DNA from: Synechococcus sp. BIOS-E4-1
GTDB taxonomy: Bacteria; Cyanobacteriota; Cyanobacteriia; PCC-6307; Cyanobiaceae
Direction: 5' to 3'
Assembly: GCF_014279995.1 (NCBI RefSeq)
Contig: NZ_CP047935.1
Span: 1,633,494-1,697,493 of the forward strand
DNA: 64,000 bases
Shown here in pieces: positions 36,127 to 46,468 of the stretch (positions are counted from its first letter, which is position 1; every line of letters starts with the position of its first letter). Below the pieces are notes generated by a model. It was not told where the DNA came from. It did not search any database and was given only the letters and a program-made list of their open reading frames with translations. The translations under genes and the position numbers were made by a program.

Positions 36127-37725
36127 TCAGGATTTGCTGAAACGCAGAGTGGCTGGTTTGTTCCAGTCACCTTGTGCCTGATAGCCGCGATTGTTACCGG
36201 TGAGATGACGCACAATCCAGAAGACGGCTTCTACTGGTCCCTCTCCAATCGCCTGATGGATCTCCACGACTGAGCGCGACACTCCATCGCTGAGCACCTC
36301 CTCCACCTGCCGCTGCAGTTTGAGGATCGCAGCTGCGGCCTTCTTACCGGCCTCAACTCCAGGCTGGTGATAGGCGTTGATGTTGACCAGTTCTCCATAG
36401 AAGCCCACGGCACGCTCAAAAAGTGCAATCAGAGCGCCGAGGCGACGGGCATCGAACTGACGCATGCTGATGCTCAGACTCTGACGTCCTCCTTCGGTCA
36501 GTGCCGACCGGGTTCCCTGAACGAAGCCATCCAGGAAGTCCCCAGGCCGCTCACCGTTGATCTCGGGGATATCCTCAACATCCCGAAGAACTTCGATGAA
36601 GGTCACAAAGAAATTGTCGACACCATCTCGTAGTTGTTGAACGTAGGCGTGTTGATCGGTTGACCCCTTATTGCCATAAACGGCGATGCCCTGATGGGCC
36701 ACATCGCCATTGCGATCGAGGCGCTTGCCGAGAGACTCCATCACCAGCTGCTGCAGGTAGCGACTGAACACCTCCAGACGGTCGCGATAAGGAAGCACCA
36801 CCATGTCGCGCTTGCCCTTGCCTTCTCCCGCCGTGTACCAGGCTGCTGCCATCAGTGCAGCGGGGTTGCGGCGCACATCACTCTCGCGCGTGGCTTCATC
36901 CATCTGAGAAGCACCTGCCAGGAAACTGCGGATATCCGATCCGATCAGGGCGCCTGGAACCAGGCCAACAGCACTGGTGATGCTTGTACGGCCTCCGACC
37001 CAGTCGAACATGTCAAAGCGCTGAAGCCACTGTTCATCAACAGCCTGTTTGTCGAGCTTGCTGCCAGCCATGGTGATCGCCACAGCCTGAGCCGACCAGT
37101 TGCCTCCAACCGCTTCAAGGCGATGGCGTGCCTGCTCCATGCCGAGATGGGGCTCCGGGGTACCTCCGGATTTGCTCACCGTTATCACCAGGGTGGTGCG
37201 CAGAGCATCACCAAGGTCAGCAAGAGTCCGACTCATGCCGTTGGGATCCACATTGTCGAAGAAGTGGAAGGGAAGTCCTGCATCTTTGTCCTGAAGGGCA
37301 CGGATCATCAGCAAGGGTCCGAGTCCACTGCCACCGATACCGATCCAGAGAACATCCGTGAAGGGTTGACCAGTCGGAGACTTGATCGCCCCGCTGATCA
37401 CCGCCTTTCCGAACTGCTCGATCTCATCAATTTCGGAAGCGATGTGCTGACCAACGTCCGGATCAGGAGCCAGTTGAGGATGCCGCAGCCAGTAATGACC
37501 CACCTGGCGATTTTCGTCGGCATTGGCGATGGCACCGTTCTCAAGGGCTTTCATGGCCTCAAAAGCCTTCTCCAGCCTGGGCGTGAGCTCTTCGAGCTGG
37601 GCGTTGTTGAGGTGCATGCGACTGATATCCAGCCACATTCCGAGGTCCTCGTGATGCCAGAGAAGATCACAGAATCTCTGCCATTGAATCTGGGTATCCG
37701 TGGCACTGAAATCCGGAAAACTCAT
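36127..37725 (-). CDS. pgi: Glucose-6-phosphate isomerase
   Basis: Interconverts glucose-6-phosphate and fructose-6-phosphate in the cytosol; 532 residues. Visible landmarks are WIGIGGSGLGPLLMIRALQ, LVITVSKSGGTPEPHLGMEQ, FDMFDWVGGRTSITSAVGL, YGNKGSTDQHAYVQQLRDG and AYHQPGVEAGKKAA, covering the substrate loop and catalytic Glu/His/Lys positions. It is convergent with leuS, only 7 bases between stops, and I see no terminator between them. Confidence 0.97.
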   Translation of the reverse strand: MSFPDFSATDTQIQWQRFCDLLWHHEDLGMWLDISRMHLNNAQLEELTPRLEKAFEAMKALENGAIANADENRQVGHYWLRHPQLAPDPDVGQHIASEIDEIEQFGKAVISGAIKSPTGQPFTDVLWIGIGGSGLGPLLMIRALQDKDAGLPFHFFDNVDPNGMSRTLADLGDALRTTLVITVSKSGGTPEPHLGMEQARHRLEAVGGNWSAQAVAITMAGSKLDKQAVDEQWLQRFDMFDWVGGRTSITSAVGLVPGALIGSDIRSFLAGASQMDEATRESDVRRNPAALMAAAWYTAGEGKGKRDMVVLPYRDRLEVFSRYLQQLVMESLGKRLDRNGDVAHQGIAVYGNKGSTDQHAYVQQLRDGVDNFFVTFIEVLRDVEDIPEINGERPGDFLDGFVQGTRSALTEGGRQSLSISMRQFDARRLGALIALFERAVGFYGELVNINAYHQPGVEAGKKAAAAILKLQRQVEEVLSDGVSRSVVEIHQAIGEGPVEAVFWIVRHLTGNNRGYQAQGDWNKPATLRFSKS

Positions 37726-37843
37726 CTAATGGAGAGAACTCTCTGTGTCGAAGGTATCCACGATCCAGCGGAATGCCCATGAAATGAGACACCACGACTA
37801 ATCTCCGTCAATACTTCCTGACAGGCTCTGTCTCTGCTCCGCA

Positions 37844-38632
37844 ATGGTCCCGAGAGCGATCACAAGCCTTGCAACTTTGGCCATCACGGCTCTTGCCGCC
37901 TCACTGGCGTTTTGGCCACCTCTGCCTGGCGTCAATGACCACAGCGAGCTGGAGAGGTCGACCTCTCCCCTGTCTCAGGACAGAGACCCCGACCCGACTG
38001 ATTTCAGTGCCGAAGAGCTTGAACATCTGCAACGCCGATTCGGCGTTCACGGGCCTCAGACTCAACTGGCTCAGTTGTTCACACGCGGAGTGGATCAGCT
38101 GCAGCCACTGCGAGCCAACACTCTGTCGAGACTGAACAGGCTGAAACCGGTGATCCAGCGAGAATCCGATCGCCATCGGATCAATCCGATGTTGATCACG
38201 GCCATTCTGTTTGATGAAATTCAGCACTCCAAACCAGGAGAGGATCTGCCCTTCGTCGTGCACTCAGGTCTTGTGGAGACCCATGGCCCTGCGCAACTCG
38301 GAATCAGTGAGCTGATTCACCAAGGTCGGCTTCCTGCCGATCCCACTCCCCAGCAGATCGCGGCTGCCCGTGACCTGCTGATGGAACCGGATGCCAACGT
38401 GGAGCTGCTGGCAGCGAAACTCGCAAGGCTGAAAGGGGAGCTCGGCCTGGAGCGTGAATCAATCCTGATTGCCAGCCGTTCCTATGTCGATGCCAAGGCC
38501 ATCGCCACCCTGGCTTACTTGCATAACGGCAAACTTGATTATCCCGCCAGGGTGCTCCGCTACATGCAGGACCCTGCTTTGCATGGACTGATCTATTCCA
38601 CGTTCCGTCCTGCACCGCTTCCTGTGATCTGA
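37844..38632 (+). CDS. Secreted protein, possibly lytic-transglycosylase-like
   Basis: 262 residues with an N-terminal signal or anchor (ITSLATLAITALAASLAFWP). The central part RHRINPMLITAILFDEIQHS followed by THGPAQLGISELIHQG recalls the substrate groove of lysozyme-fold lytic transglycosylases (INP..I.AI..E.. then G..Q.). That fold assignment is by pattern only, and the catalytic glutamate would be in the DEIQ segment. Its neighbour is a peptidoglycan amidase read convergently, 17 bases away, which fits a wall-related role. Confidence 0.6.
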   Translation: MVPRAITSLATLAITALAASLAFWPPLPGVNDHSELERSTSPLSQDRDPDPTDFSAEELEHLQRRFGVHGPQTQLAQLFTRGVDQLQPLRANTLSRLNRLKPVIQRESDRHRINPMLITAILFDEIQHSKPGEDLPFVVHSGLVETHGPAQLGISELIHQGRLPADPTPQQIAAARDLLMEPDANVELLAAKLARLKGELGLERESILIASRSYVDAKAIATLAYLHNGKLDYPARVLRYMQDPALHGLIYSTFRPAPLPVI

Positions 38633-38649
38633 ACAGCAGCAGCCTTGGG

Positions 38650-39567
38650 CTACGACTGGCAGAGCCTTCCCAGAGCTGCAAGGCGATTCTGGAGATCGGA
38701 CCAAGAAAAGCTGCGGGGATCCGCCCTGGCTCCACCCAGGTCAACATGTCGGTGGGTTGTGATCGCTGCAGGATCGATCTCAAAGCGTTCCAGCCAGCCG
38801 TCCAGTACGAGGGCAAGGGCGTCGTACTGAGCGGTCGTGTAACCGCTGTGGTCGCCATGGGTGCCATGCCCGTCATCCGGTGTTTCAAGACTCAGATGCA
38901 GGGCAAAGTTGTTGACAGAGCCATCAAACTCGGCATTGGTGACGGCCCACTCGCCGAGGAATGCTGAGTATCCAGCGCCATAAGCCCGCTTGAGTGGATC
39001 CACCACATCCACGATCGATCCATCGAGGCCAACCAACGTGTGGTAGCTGACCTGATCCTCATCACGGGGATGGGGGGTGAGGAATGTGTTCACCGCCGAA
39101 CTGAGGGAATAGACCGTTTCATGCAGAACCACGACCCTTGGAGCAGGGTTGATGGCCTGGCCCCAGGGATTGCTGCGGAAGCGGTCTCCGTAGTTGGTTG
39201 GGTCGGCGGGAATCGATTGGCGCAGCTGAGGGAGTTTGCGGCGCTTGGCTAACAGTCGACTGCGCATCGACTGATCAATGCCCGAACACTGTTGGGCCAG
39301 AGGAGATGTCCAGGACTCAGCTTGCGGAGCATCGGGTTGCTGTCCGGGCAGGACCTTTTTCGGATCAGAGTCGCGAGCGACTTCATCAAGGAGATCCAAC
39401 AGGGAAGGCTTGCGAGCGGTGCGTTCGGTGGACTTTTCCGCGGTGAATCCCACCAGCGACAGCACCAGCACCAGGGTGGATGTTGTCGCCAGCAGAATTC
39501 CGGCTCCTGGATGGCGCAGCAGGCCGATTGCCTTCTGCCACGCATGATTCAGATGATCTGGAACCAT
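38650..39567 (-). CDS. N-acetylmuramoyl-L-alanine amidase (amidase_2 / PGRP type)
   Basis: 305-residue zinc amidase. One N-terminal membrane helix (GAGILLATTSTLVLVLSLVG) anchors it. The amidase domain covers about residues 135-295: VVVLHETVYSLSSAVNTFL supplies the first zinc His, NNFALHLSLETPDD a strand, and ITTHRHVDLGGARADPRSF a second zinc His and the C-terminal Asp ligand. It cuts the bond between N-acetylmuramate and L-alanine in peptidoglycan. The start overlaps the M61 peptidase gene end by 19 bases. Confidence 0.87.
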   Translation of the reverse strand: MVPDHLNHAWQKAIGLLRHPGAGILLATTSTLVLVLSLVGFTAEKSTERTARKPSLLDLLDEVARDSDPKKVLPGQQPDAPQAESWTSPLAQQCSGIDQSMRSRLLAKRRKLPQLRQSIPADPTNYGDRFRSNPWGQAINPAPRVVVLHETVYSLSSAVNTFLTPHPRDEDQVSYHTLVGLDGSIVDVVDPLKRAYGAGYSAFLGEWAVTNAEFDGSVNNFALHLSLETPDDGHGTHGDHSGYTTAQYDALALVLDGWLERFEIDPAAITTHRHVDLGGARADPRSFSWSDLQNRLAALGRLCQS

Positions 39568-41246
39568 TGATCGCGGAGCAAACGAGCCTCCCTGGTCGCA
39601 CCAGGGTCCCAGGCCAGGCGGTGTCGTTCCACTCCGGCCTTCTTCAGGGATAGCTCCGTGCTGGCGATCCGGCCACGACGGCTATAGAACACCTGACATT
39701 GATCAGCACCATGCAGCAGCTGCTGGCTGCGTTGCAGGTTTTGGCAACGCCAGTTTCGGATGGCCAGCAGTTCATCGCCGGCGACCAGGCCAGCAGATTC
39801 AGCTGCCCCAGACGAGACCGTGCGAACAATCCAGACACTTCCGTCGTTTTCATGCAGGGTCCATCCCGCATCGGGATGAGCTGCCATCACAGGCTGGAGC
39901 TCGAGACCCAGTTCCTTCAGACACGACTCGATCGGTATCGAGCCGCAGTTATCCAGCCAGGTGGGGAGTTGGGAAGCCAGTTCAGGCGAGGTGGAACCGA
40001 TGACATCCATCAGATCCCGGCGCGTGTACCCCCGACCATGAAGACCCAGCCGTGACCACAGCAGACGCAGGCTCCGAGCCAGGGATCCACCCGCCTGGCG
40101 CAGGCGCACATCAAGACAGAAGGCGAGTGCGGTTCCCAGTTTGTAATAACTGATCTGACTGCGGGCATTCGCAGGGGACTGCTTGTAGAGGCGTACCCAG
40201 GCCTCCCGTGAGCTGTCGGCGAGAGACTGGATGCCTGTCCCTGGATTGAGAAGCACGTGAGAGAGATCCGCGGCCAGATCCTCGAGCAGATCCAGACGGC
40301 TGGAAAAACCTGAGAGCAGAGTCAGAGCCAGGTCGAAGTAGCTGGTGATGCCTTCAGCAAACCAGAGGCCCTCACTGATGACGGGCTTGTCGTAGCGATA
40401 GGGAACGTATTCGCTCGGCCGGAGTCGTCGAACGTTCCACTGATGAAGATATTCGTGGCCGATCAGCTGCAACAAACTGCGGGTCCCTCCCTCTTCGAGT
40501 AAGCGTGTCCAAGGGAACTGCATGACTGAGGAGTTGTCGTGCTCCAGGCCTCCGTAACCCTGATCCAGCAGTTGCAGCACAAGCTGATAAGGCTCTCGGG
40601 AAGGCGGGTCCGAGTCCATCAGAGTGCAGACCGACGAGCAGATGGCTTCGATCTCCGCTGGCAGCGTGCTCGACCAGCCAGCAGGTGGAGTGCCGATCAA
40701 CACCAGTTGATGAGAAACCTCCCTCACGTTCAGCGTCTCGACATGAAGCTCGCCGGCATGGACAGGTGCGTCGACCAGATGGTCGAAGTCCTCGGCCACA
40801 AAGGTGCCGTTGTCCTGCGGCAACGGACAAACCACAGACCAGGAAGGAGGGAGCAACACCTGCAACAGGTGTCGATTCCAGCGTTGACCCTCCACCAACA
40901 TCACCACTGCGGAAAGGCAGAGTGATGCGAACACCGGATCGAGGTGATTGGTGCGGACGGTCAGCTGCCTCGCTTCCAGCGCGTAACGCAAGGTGATCGG
41001 TTCTGAAACACGGCATTGCAGCTCCCATGTCTCCGGTGATCGGCGACGGGAAACCAGGGGCTGACCGGCCTGCTCAACGGAGAGGCTGTGAAGATGCTGG
41101 GAGGGGTCCCTGACGGTGTAGGAACCGGGGGTCCACACCGGCAGAGTCCAGGTCTGCCGAGGTTGAGCAGGACTCCACTGGAGCTCGACCCAGAGAAGCT
41201 GTGAAGCGGGAGAACGGAGATCGAGCGCAACGTGAACGTCGGCCAT
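39549..41246 (-). CDS. M61 family glycyl aminopeptidase with PDZ domain
   Basis: Zinc metallopeptidase of 565 residues. The metal-binding HExxH is in LIGHEYLHQWNVRRLRPSEY, with GLWFAEGITSYFDLA supplying the downstream Glu. The N-terminal beta domain has TLPVWTPGSYTVRDPSQHLH, a family hallmark. The C-terminal part (about 455-530) is a PDZ-like domain (WIVRTVSSGAAESAGLVAGD, ELLAIRNWR). No signal peptide is visible, so probably cytoplasmic. The ycf35 stop overlaps its start by 1 base, indicating an operon ycf35 - M61 - amidase. Confidence 0.9.
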   Translation of the reverse strand: MADVHVALDLRSPASQLLWVELQWSPAQPRQTWTLPVWTPGSYTVRDPSQHLHSLSVEQAGQPLVSRRRSPETWELQCRVSEPITLRYALEARQLTVRTNHLDPVFASLCLSAVVMLVEGQRWNRHLLQVLLPPSWSVVCPLPQDNGTFVAEDFDHLVDAPVHAGELHVETLNVREVSHQLVLIGTPPAGWSSTLPAEIEAICSSVCTLMDSDPPSREPYQLVLQLLDQGYGGLEHDNSSVMQFPWTRLLEEGGTRSLLQLIGHEYLHQWNVRRLRPSEYVPYRYDKPVISEGLWFAEGITSYFDLALTLLSGFSSRLDLLEDLAADLSHVLLNPGTGIQSLADSSREAWVRLYKQSPANARSQISYYKLGTALAFCLDVRLRQAGGSLARSLRLLWSRLGLHGRGYTRRDLMDVIGSTSPELASQLPTWLDNCGSIPIESCLKELGLELQPVMAAHPDAGWTLHENDGSVWIVRTVSSGAAESAGLVAGDELLAIRNWRCQNLQRSQQLLHGADQCQVFYSRRGRIASTELSLKKAGVERHRLAWDPGATREARLLRDQWFQII

Positions 41247-41587
41247 CAGATGCCGGCGGTAACCGTCTCGGCTTCAAAAATCTCCGCCTGCCGCATGGCT
41301 TGGGTCATGGCGTAGCGACGCAGAACACGTCGCAGAACGGATTCGGTCATTCCCGAACCCTCAGGTGCGGCGAGGTCCGCCACTAGATCGAAATGGGGGG
41401 CATTGTCACTTTGTCTCCAGCCCAGCTGCAGACCGGATGGATGCACCGCGGCGAGATCCACTGACTGATGACTGTCGAAGGAACTCACGACACCTCTGCG
41501 AAGGACATTGAATCCTTCGCTGGTGAGAGCGATCTCAAGCAGATCGAGATCGGTCACCAATGTGGGCAGGATGGACAGATGGGACAT
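41246..41587 (-). CDS. ycf35: Ycf35 / DUF1257 protein
   Basis: 113-residue protein of the family kept in cyanobacteria and red-algal plastids (DUF1257). Start MSHLSILPTLVTDLDLLEIA, then SFDSHQSVDLAAVHPSGLQL and a C-terminal helix with SVLRRVLRRYAMTQAM. Function is not established. The ATG at 41587 is favoured over an upstream start because MSHLS is the usual family beginning. Its start codon lies 9 bases from the likely purN start on the other strand. Confidence 0.88.
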   Translation of the reverse strand: MSHLSILPTLVTDLDLLEIALTSEGFNVLRRGVVSSFDSHQSVDLAAVHPSGLQLGWRQSDNAPHFDLVADLAAPEGSGMTESVLRRVLRRYAMTQAMRQAEIFEAETVTAGI

Positions 41588-41596
41588 GTAATCGGA

Positions 41597-42283
41597 ATGC
41601 CCGCGCAATCTGACCCTAGCCAGACGGACAGCGAGTGTTACCCCGCGTTGATCGTTCCGACCATCGGGACATGGCCCAGGTTTGATTCACCCTTGCGACT
41701 GGGGGTGATGGCCTCAGGCACAGGAACAAATTTCGAGGCACTTCATGACGCCATCGCCTGCGGCGGCCTCGATGCCCAAATCCGTCTTCTGGTGGTGAAC
41801 AATCCCGGCTGTGGGGCAAGCGAGAGAGCCAGCCGCCTGGGTATCCGCTGTGAGCTCCGAGACCACCGCCTATTCGCCAGCAGAGAAGCCATGGATCAGG
41901 AGCTGGTGCGCACGTTCCAATCCGAGAACATTGAGGCCGTTGTGATGGCCGGTTGGATGCGCATCGTCACTCCTGTGCTGATCGATGCGTACCCGGGCCG
42001 ATTGATCAACATCCATCCATCCCTTCTCCCATCCTTTAGAGGCATGGATGCGATCGGTCAGTGTCTGACGTCAGGTGTGACCGTTGCCGGTTGCACGGTG
42101 CACGAGGTGCTGAACGATGTGGATGCGGGGCCAATCCTGGCTCAGGCTGCCGTTCCAGTCCTTCCCGGTGACGACAGGGAGACACTCAAGCGCCGCATTC
42201 AGAGGCAGGAACACCGACTGCTTCCCTGGGCGACGGCCATGGCTGGGCAACGCTGGAGATCAGCGAGGAACACTCAGGGATAG
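41597..42283 (+). CDS. purN: Phosphoribosylglycinamide formyltransferase
   Basis: Third step of purine synthesis: formyl transfer from 10-formyl-THF to GAR. 228 residues from the ATG at 41597, including an N-terminal extension (ECYPALIVPTIGTWPRFDSP) before the usual start LRLGVMASGTGTNFEALH. Catalytic Asn/His/Asp are in GRLINIHPSLLPSFRG and VHEVLNDVDAGPILAQA. A TTG at 41648 is a shorter alternative start. It is convergent with argC, overlapping by 10 bases. Confidence 0.92.
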   Translation: MPAQSDPSQTDSECYPALIVPTIGTWPRFDSPLRLGVMASGTGTNFEALHDAIACGGLDAQIRLLVVNNPGCGASERASRLGIRCELRDHRLFASREAMDQELVRTFQSENIEAVVMAGWMRIVTPVLIDAYPGRLINIHPSLLPSFRGMDAIGQCLTSGVTVAGCTVHEVLNDVDAGPILAQAAVPVLPGDDRETLKRRIQRQEHRLLPWATAMAGQRWRSARNTQG

Positions 42284-43338
42284 AAGGGTGCCAGTGGAAG
42301 TCCATCACTGACCGTGAGTCCCGCCATCAGATTCAGACACTGCACCCCTTGGCCAGCCTGCCCTTTCATCAAGTTGTCAACAGCACTCATCAACACGAGA
42401 CGTCCGGTGCGGCCATCCACCTGAACGGAAAGAAGAGCCTGGTTGGTGTGCTTGGCCCATTTGGTGGCTGGATAGGTGCCAACAGGCAACACGCGGACGC
42501 AGGGGTGATGGCGATAAACCGCTTTGAGGACGGTTGTGCAGTCTTCAGCGGTGAGCCCGGGATCCCTCAATCGTGCGTACACCGTTGAAAGAAGACCCCT
42601 GACCATTGGCACGAGATGGGGGGTGAACTGAATCTGAATGGGGCATCCCGCCACGCTGCTGGCGAGCTGTTCGATTTCCGACGTGTGGCGATGACCCACG
42701 ACGCCGTAGGGACTGATCGACTCTGATGCTTCGGCCAGCAGCAGATGCTCCTTGGCAGCCCGACCTCCACCGGAGGTGCCTGTTTTGGCATCAATGATCA
42801 AACCTTCGGTGTCAATCAAGCCCTGCTTGAGGAATGGCAGCAAAGGCAGAAGGCTGGTGGTAGGGAAACAACCAGGAGCCGCAACCAGCCTGGCTTCGGC
42901 AATCTCAGCTCCATGCCATTCCGGCAGGCCATAAACCGCCTCTTTACAGAGATCAGCATCTTTGCGCTGGTGGGTTCTTGCCTCATGCACATAAACAGCA
43001 GCCCACTGTTCCAGGCTGCGATAGCGGTAATCAGCGGAGAGATCCACCACCCTGACGCCCTTCTCAAGCAGAGGTGGCACCAGCTCGCTCGCAAGACCGT
43101 TGGGAAGACTCAGCACCGCAAAATCAGCGGCAGCAGCAATGCGATCCGGATCAGGGCTGTCCACGGTGAGGTCGTCAGCAAGCGGCAGGAACGGACAGAT
43201 CTCGCTCCAGCAGCGACCTGCTGATCGCTCGCCTCCCAGGTAGGTGATATCAAAGGCTGCATGGGCGCTCAGGAGGCGAAGGGTCTGCAGACCTCCGTAC
43301 CCGGAGGCACCCACCACAGCAACCCGTTGAATCCCCAT
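42274..43338 (-). CDS. argC: N-acetyl-gamma-glutamyl-phosphate reductase
   Basis: Arginine pathway reductase of 354 residues. NADP loop [20 protein letters not shown], catalytic cysteine in [16 protein letters not shown], substrate region [19 protein letters not shown] and the His-bearing [13 protein letters not shown]. The C-terminus [20 protein letters not shown] is typical. It is divergent from ribBA with 40 bases between starts, so the two genes share a very small regulatory space. Confidence 0.96.
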   Translation of the reverse strand: MGIQRVAVVGASGYGGLQTLRLLSAHAAFDITYLGGERSAGRCWSEICPFLPLADDLTVDSPDPDRIAAAADFAVLSLPNGLASELVPPLLEKGVRVVDLSADYRYRSLEQWAAVYVHEARTHQRKDADLCKEAVYGLPEWHGAEIAEARLVAAPGCFPTTSLLPLLPFLKQGLIDTEGLIIDAKTGTSGGGRAAKEHLLLAEASESISPYGVVGHRHTSEIEQLASSVAGCPIQIQFTPHLVPMVRGLLSTVYARLRDPGLTAEDCTTVLKAVYRHHPCVRVLPVGTYPATKWAKHTNQALLSVQVDGRTGRLVLMSAVDNLMKGQAGQGVQCLNLMAGLTVSDGLPLAPFYP

Positions 43339-43378
43339 TGCGGCGACGGCACATGGATCGATCGTACCGACGTCGATA

Positions 43379-45061
43379 ATGGCTAAAGCTTCAAGGACGC
43401 CCGGAACGGTGGCCGATTCCGTAGCTCATACCGAGGTAGCGACTCCCATGTTTGATTCGATTCCCGATGCACTCGCCGCCATCCGCAATGGAGAGTGCAT
43501 TGTTGTCGTGGACGATGAACGTCGGGAAAACGAGGGGGATCTGATCTGTGCAGCCCAGTTCGCCACCCCTGAACAGATCAATTTCATGGCCACGGACGCG
43601 CGTGGGCTGATCTGTTTAGCCATGGAGGGAGAGCGCCTGGACGCGCTTGATCTGCCGCTGATGGTGGATCGCAATACCGATTCCAATCAGACGGCCTTCA
43701 CCGTGAGCATCGATGCGGGCCCCGAAAATGGAGTCTCCACAGGGATCTCCGCCGACGATCGTTCGCGCACGATCCAGGTGGCAATCCAACCGGGTTCCAA
43801 ACCATCGGATCTGCGCAGGCCCGGTCACATCTTCCCGCTCAGAGCTCGCCCAGGAGGTGTTCTCAAGCGTGCAGGACACACCGAAGCCGCAGTGGATCTT
43901 GCCCAGATGTCGGGCCTCTATCCATCCGGTGTCATCTGTGAGATTCAAAACCCGGACGGCTCGATGGCACGGCTTCCGGAACTGAAGATCTATGCACGCG
44001 AACGCGGTCTGAAGCTGATCAGCATTGAAGACCTGATTCGCTACCGGCTCGAAAACGAACGCTTTGTGGTGCGATCGGCTCAGTGCTCACTGCCCACGGA
44101 ATTTGGTTCGTTCCTCGCCATCGGTTACTCCAATCAGCTTGATGGCAGTGAACATGTCGCACTGGTCAAGGGCGATCCCAACAACCTGAGCGAACCCGTG
44201 CTGGTGCGGATGCATTCCGAATGCCTCACCGGTGATGCCTTCGGATCAATGCGTTGTGACTGCCGTGCTCAGCTGCATATGGCAATGAAGCACATCGAAA
44301 AGGAAGGCGAAGGAGTTGTGGTCTATCTGCGTCAGGAGGGACGGGGCATCGGTCTGATCAACAAGTTCAAGGCCTACAGCCTGCAGGAAGGCGGCTTGGA
44401 CACGGTTGAAGCCAACGAAAAGCTGGGTTTTGCCCCTGACCTGCGCAACTACGGAGTCGGCGCACAGATTCTCAGTGACCTGGGAATTCACCGGCTCAAT
44501 TTGCTCACCAACAACCCCAGAAAAATCGCAGGCCTGGGTGGCTATGGGCTTGAGGTGGTGAATCGTGTGCCGATGAAAGCACCTGTCGGTGACTTCAATG
44601 CCAGATATCTGGCCACCAAAAAAGAGAAGCTTGGGCATCTGCTGGATCCGATCGAATTCGGCTCTCACTGGGTCCTCTGTCTCGACAGCAGCTCAACCGA
44701 TGACGGCGTTCTCTCTGAGCTGCTGCACCGTGTGGAACAGCTCAGCGAGACAAGCGGCCTTCAGCTGCAGGCTGAACAGGGTCCCCGCCTCCTGGCATTG
44801 TGGGAGCGCCCACGCTTCGTGTGGTCGTTGCAGGGATCAGATCCTGACTCAGCCTCAATCAAGGCGATGCTGGTGACCATGGCGGGCTGGCCGGAAACAT
44901 CACGGCTAGGTCTCCTGCACACGGTGAACGAACAGCAGATCACTCACCCACCGCAGACCTTGGAGCGCAAGGAACTGAAACGCAGCTCACTCGTCGATGC
45001 GAAGCAGGAAACCGCCTGGTTCCCCGAAGGAAACCAGGCCGCATTGATTCACTGGTCCTGA
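43379..45061 (+). CDS. ribBA: Bifunctional DHBP synthase / GTP cyclohydrolase II
   Basis: Supplies both starting units of riboflavin. The N-terminal half is 3,4-dihydroxy-2-butanone-4-phosphate synthase ([53 protein letters not shown]). The C-terminal half is GTP cyclohydrolase II with zinc cysteines in [20 protein letters not shown] and catalytic [15 protein letters not shown]. After the cyclohydrolase core (about residue 430) about 130 residues of unassigned sequence follow to ALIHWS. The start could also be the ATG at 43448 (MFDSIPDAL). Its 3' end overlaps the cyclophilin gene by 13 bases. Confidence 0.95.
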   Translation: MAKASRTPGTVADSVAHTEVATPMFDSIPDALAAIRNGECIVVVDDERRENEGDLICAAQFATPEQINFMATDARGLICLAMEGERLDALDLPLMVDRNTDSNQTAFTVSIDAGPENGVSTGISADDRSRTIQVAIQPGSKPSDLRRPGHIFPLRARPGGVLKRAGHTEAAVDLAQMSGLYPSGVICEIQNPDGSMARLPELKIYARERGLKLISIEDLIRYRLENERFVVRSAQCSLPTEFGSFLAIGYSNQLDGSEHVALVKGDPNNLSEPVLVRMHSECLTGDAFGSMRCDCRAQLHMAMKHIEKEGEGVVVYLRQEGRGIGLINKFKAYSLQEGGLDTVEANEKLGFAPDLRNYGVGAQILSDLGIHRLNLLTNNPRKIAGLGGYGLEVVNRVPMKAPVGDFNARYLATKKEKLGHLLDPIEFGSHWVLCLDSSSTDDGVLSELLHRVEQLSETSGLQLQAEQGPRLLALWERPRFVWSLQGSDPDSASIKAMLVTMAGWPETSRLGLLHTVNEQQITHPPQTLERKELKRSSLVDAKQETAWFPEGNQAALIHWS

Positions 45062-45492
45062 ACGGTGACCTTCTGAATCCTTGTGCCGTTCTTGATGGCC
45101 ATGACCACGTCCATATCACCGGTCAGGCCGAAGACAGTGTGCACACCATCCAGGTGAGGCTGAGCGTCATGGACGATGAAGAACTGGCTGCCGCCTGTGT
45201 TGCGACCGGCATGAGCCATCGACAACGCGCCGGGAACATGCTTATTGCTGTTGATTTCACAATCGATCATGTATCCGGGACCGCCGGTGCCGGGGGTTCC
45301 TCGTGAACCCTCGCGGCTGTTGGGGCATCCACCCTGAGCCATGAAACCGTCGATCACCCGGTGAAAGGCCAGCCCGTCATAAAAGCCATCGCGCGCCAGC
45401 TTGACAAAATTGGCAACGGTGTTGGGAGCGTCCTGGTCGAACATCTCCAGCTTGATATCGCCGGCGTCCGTGGACATGAGAACGGTCGTCAA
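45049..45492 (-). CDS. Cyclophilin-type peptidyl-prolyl cis-trans isomerase
   Basis: Small cytoplasmic-looking cyclophilin of about 147 residues. Active-site segments are [40 protein letters not shown] and [16 protein letters not shown]. No signal peptide. The first beta strand ([16 protein letters not shown]) would be cut if translation began at the ATG at 45477, so I prefer the TTG at 45492; this is a judgement. It is divergent from mtnP. Confidence 0.9.
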   Translation of the reverse strand: MTTVLMSTDAGDIKLEMFDQDAPNTVANFVKLARDGFYDGLAFHRVIDGFMAQGGCPNSREGSRGTPGTGGPGYMIDCEINSNKHVPGALSMAHAGRNTGGSQFFIVHDAQPHLDGVHTVFGLTGDMDVVMAIKNGTRIQKVTVQDQ

Positions 45493-45553
45493 GGCGTCAA
45501 TCCGAAAACACCATGCTAGGCAGGTGATTGTGCAGGCCGACCTCAACCACACC

Positions 45554-46468
45554 ATGAGTCAAACAGCCTCAGGTCCAGAGCTGGATTCCGCCCGGGTGGG
45601 TGTGATCGGTGGCAGCGGTCTGTATTCCATCAACAACCTGGAATCTGTCGAGGAGGTGCATACCGACACTCCCTACGGCAAGCCATCGGATGCGTTGAGG
45701 GTCGGATCACTCCATGGTGTTGAGGTGGTTTTTTTGGCTCGCCATGGACGGCAGCACCATCTGCTTCCCAGCGAAGTGCCCTATCAAGCCAACATCTGGG
45801 CCATGCGAAGCCTTGGCGTGCGCTGGCTGATTTCAGTGTCCGCCGTGGGTTCGCTGAGAGAGCACCTGAGGCCACGCGACATGGTGGTGCCTCATCAGTT
45901 CATCGACCGGACCAGGCAACGCCCCCAGACATTCTTCGGCGACGGATGCGTCGCACACGTCAGCCTGGCTGATCCGTTCTGTCCCATTCTCAGTGAGTGG
46001 CTGGCGACGTCGGCATCCACCGCCATGCCCGTGGGCCACCATCTGCATCGCGGTGGAACGTATCTCTGCATGGAAGGTCCGGCTTTCTCAACCCGTTCTG
46101 AAAGCGAGCTCTACCGAAGCTGGGGTTGCGATGTGATTGGCATGACCAACCACACGGAAGCGCGACTGGCGAGAGAGGCCGAGATCGCCTATGCCTCACT
46201 CAGCATGGTGACTGACTTCGACTGCTGGCACGATGACCATGACGCCGTCACCGTGGACATGGTGGTGGACAACCTCAAAGCCAATGCAACGGCAACAGGG
46301 CCAATCCTGGAACGTTTGATGGACAGCTTCAGCAAACAACGGCCCGAATCCGCAGCGCACCGAGCCCTTGAACATGCTCTGATGACGGCTCCGGATGCCG
46401 TGCCTGCAGCGACGCGTCAGCGCCTCGACCTATTCACCAGTCCCTACTGGGGAAGTGTTGAGCCCTGA
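45554..46468 (+). CDS. mtnP: S-methyl-5'-thioadenosine phosphorylase
   Basis: Recycles methylthioadenosine from polyamine and related metabolism to adenine and methylthioribose-phosphate. 304 residues from the ATG at 45554: phosphate loop [52 protein letters not shown], and the substrate segment [20 protein letters not shown], then [19 protein letters not shown]. The longer open frame runs antisense through the cyclophilin gene and was rejected. Ends convergently inside murQ by 25 bases. Confidence 0.94.
   Translation: MSQTASGPELDSARVGVIGGSGLYSINNLESVEEVHTDTPYGKPSDALRVGSLHGVEVVFLARHGRQHHLLPSEVPYQANIWAMRSLGVRWLISVSAVGSLREHLRPRDMVVPHQFIDRTRQRPQTFFGDGCVAHVSLADPFCPILSEWLATSASTAMPVGHHLHRGGTYLCMEGPAFSTRSESELYRSWGCDVIGMTNHTEARLAREAEIAYASLSMVTDFDCWHDDHDAVTVDMVVDNLKANATATGPILERLMDSFSKQRPESAAHRALEHALMTAPDAVPAATRQRLDLFTSPYWGSVEP

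Noticed and set aside
36694-37782. 362-residue open frame on the plus strand
   Set aside because: Entirely antisense to pgi, which has full motif support; the frame has no recognisable domain.
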